Positions 62,712-64,000 of a DNA stretch of 64,000 nucleotides are shown here, piece after piece. Below the pieces are notes generated by a model, which worked only from the letters and a program-made list of their open reading frames with translations, had not been told where the DNA came from and did not search any database. Both the position numbers and the translations under genes were made by a program. The stretch is from contig NZ_AP028055.1 of assembly GCF_040365225.1 (NCBI RefSeq), positions 3,348,001-3,412,000 on the forward strand, read 5' to 3'. Position 1 is the stretch's first letter. Each line of letters opens with the position of its first letter. Origin of the DNA: Bacteroides sedimenti. Its GTDB lineage: Bacteria > Bacteroidota > Bacteroidia > Bacteroidales > Bacteroidaceae.

Positions 62712-64000
62712 ATGAAAAAAAACATCTGGTTGTTATTAGTAATTCTGTTACACTCCAACGTTAGTTTGCTAACAGCGCAAACCAAACAGTGTTTGAGATT
62801 AAGCATTGAAGATATGTTTGGTATGGCTGAGGCAAACAGTCGGAGTATCCTCACTTATGACTTAGCCGAAAAAGAAGCGGAGCAAGCGGTGAAGGTGGCT
62901 AAAAATGCACTACTTCCTTCAGTTGATGTATCACTTTCAGCAAGTTATTTGGGAGACGGATGGATTGCAAATCGGAACTTCTCTGACGGAGCGAATGCAT
63001 CAATGCCACATTTTGGAAATAATTTTGCGTTGGAGGCTTCTCAGGTAATATATGCAGGTGGTGCAATATCAAATGCAATAGAGATGTCCAAATTACAACT
63101 TCAGTTGGCAAAACTGGATAAAGAGAAAAATAGGCAGGAGATTCGTTTTTTGTTGGTTGGCAATTACTTGGAGTTGTATAAGTTACGCAATCAGGTAGAG
63201 GTTTATCAAAAGAATATTGAACAGACAAAAAGGTTGTTGGCTGATATCAATGCGAAGCAAAATGAAGGGCTTGCCATTAGAAATGACATCACAAGATATG
63301 AATTACAATTAAAATCCTATGAACTTGCGCTCACACAAATAGAAAATAGCCAGATTATTATCAATAATCAGCTGATTACTGTTTTGGGATTGCCTCAGGG
63401 AAGTGTTATTGATATAGATACAACGATATTGAATAATATGCCAGGTATGGAGGATGAAGCATTGTGGCAACAAGCAGCAGGAGAATTATCTCCAGTTTTG
63501 AAACAAGCAAAATTGGGTATTGAGCACTCTCAAATAAATGAAAAGATTATAAATGCTGAACGTTTGCCGTCCGTTGCTTTGGTTGCTGGCGACCATCTTG
63601 ACGGACCAATCACCATAGAAGTTCCTCCTATAAACAAGAATTTCAACTATTGGTATGTAGGGGTTGGAGTTAAATTTAATATAGCTTCAACCTTTAAAAC
63701 AGGAAAAAAAGCAAAGCTGGCTAAACTTTCAACCCTTAAAGCAATCGAAGGCGAGAAATTGCTTCAGGAAAATATTCAAAATGATGTGAAAGCGGCTCAT
63801 GTACGTTTAGCTGAATCATATACCATTTTTGATACTCAGAAGAAAAGTCTCGAATTGGCTATCCAGAATTATGAAGTAATCAATAACCGCTACCTGAATG
63901 AACTGGCTCTGATTACCGAAATGCTCGATGCCAGCAATTCAAAACTAAGTGCAGAGCTGCAGGTTGCTAATGCACAGATCAATATTCTTTTCAATTATTA
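62712..64000 (+). CDS. TolC-family outer membrane efflux protein (3' part missing)
   Basis: The first 429 codons are present; the frame is open to the window end. Signal peptide MKKNIWLLLVILLHSNVSLLTAQ, then the TolC pattern: LSIEDMFGMAEANSRSILTYDLAEKEAEQAVKVAKNALLPSVDVSLSASY, a coiled-coil helix pair, a mid-point repeat (WQQAAGELSPVLKQAKLGIEHS) and FNYWYVGVGVKFNI. It forms a trimeric outer-membrane and periplasmic channel for a tripartite pump. With an adjacent AraC regulator, the next genes off the window are likely a periplasmic adaptor and an inner-membrane pump. Confidence 0.92.
   Translation, partial: MKKNIWLLLVILLHSNVSLLTAQTKQCLRLSIEDMFGMAEANSRSILTYDLAEKEAEQAVKVAKNALLPSVDVSLSASYLGDGWIANRNFSDGANASMPHFGNNFALEASQVIYAGGAISNAIEMSKLQLQLAKLDKEKNRQEIRFLLVGNYLELYKLRNQVEVYQKNIEQTKRLLADINAKQNEGLAIRNDITRYELQLKSYELALTQIENSQIIINNQLITVLGLPQGSVIDIDTTILNNMPGMEDEALWQQAAGELSPVLKQAKLGIEHSQINEKIINAERLPSVALVAGDHLDGPITIEVPPINKNFNYWYVGVGVKFNIASTFKTGKKAKLAKLSTLKAIEGEKLLQENIQNDVKAAHVRLAESYTIFDTQKKSLELAIQNYEVINNRYLNELALITEMLDASNSKLSAELQVANAQINILFNY

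Overview
The window looks like chromosomal DNA of a Bacteroidales bacterium, most likely Bacteroides or a close relative. The evidence is AT-rich intergenic DNA, repeated promoters of the Bacteroidetes type (TTTG, 19-20 bases, TAnnTTTG), and family hallmarks: a GldH lipoprotein, a PorT-type barrel, NigD-like and BspA-like surface proteins, and a bifunctional RibBA. The gene order purH-mreB-mreC-mreD-mrdA-rodA facing metF-holB-ricT-gldH is, from memory, typical of the group. No phage, insertion sequence, CRISPR array or rRNA operon was seen. One tRNA is present.

Layout. 1-5.6 kb: a partial universal stress protein gene diverges from an Hsp20 gene, followed by a multidomain serine hydrolase and an unknown exported protein. 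5.6-10.5 kb: a secreted GH2 beta-galactosidase with a C-terminal carbohydrate-binding domain, then a PepSY-type membrane protein. 10.5-15.3 kb, minus strand: PASTA protein, rluD, ddl, acyltransferase and NigD-like lipoprotein, preceded by rpmH. 15.5-19.6 kb: efp, a glycosyltransferase, radC, a SufT-like gene and an lpxH-like gene, with rplS convergent. 19.7-24.4 kb: a three-gene overlapping operon holding a 5'-nucleotidase split into two genes and a GH3/beta-lactamase fusion. 24.8-31.4 kb: porT-like, ferredoxin, aspartate aminotransferase, ribBA, an LptF/LptG permease, a START-like protein and tRNA-Met(CAT).

31.4-46.7 kb is the accessory-looking part. It holds long AT-rich gaps, duplicated non-coding elements, a DUF2231 membrane protein beside a lipoprotein rubrerythrin, two paralogous exported lipocalin-like proteins, a BspA-like leucine-rich protein, a TPR protein, two NTF2-like lipoproteins, a Mut7-C protein, a polysaccharide deacetylase and RtcB. 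47.0-54.3 kb is purH followed by the rod-shape/elongasome operon. 54.3-59.6 kb is metF-holB-ricT-gldH and a DsbA-family gene on the minus strand. 59.6-60.3 kb is a repeat-rich gap. The end holds a FemAB-like acyltransferase, and an AraC regulator diverging from a TolC gene that runs off the window.

Many of the genes concern the cell envelope: peptidoglycan precursors (ddl), elongation (mre/mrdA/rodA), recycling (GH3/beta-lactamase), lipid A (lpxH-like) and LPS export (LptF/G). The most unusual signals are non-coding: a composite intergenic element present twice (4838-5383 and 41038-41926) that contains a 22-bp tandem array; a duplicated, apparently structured element at 31485-31924 whose differences between copies preserve base pairing; a dense field of short palindromic repeats at 59735-60045; and a large hairpin between mreB and mreC. 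All function calls come from reading motifs; no database search was run.
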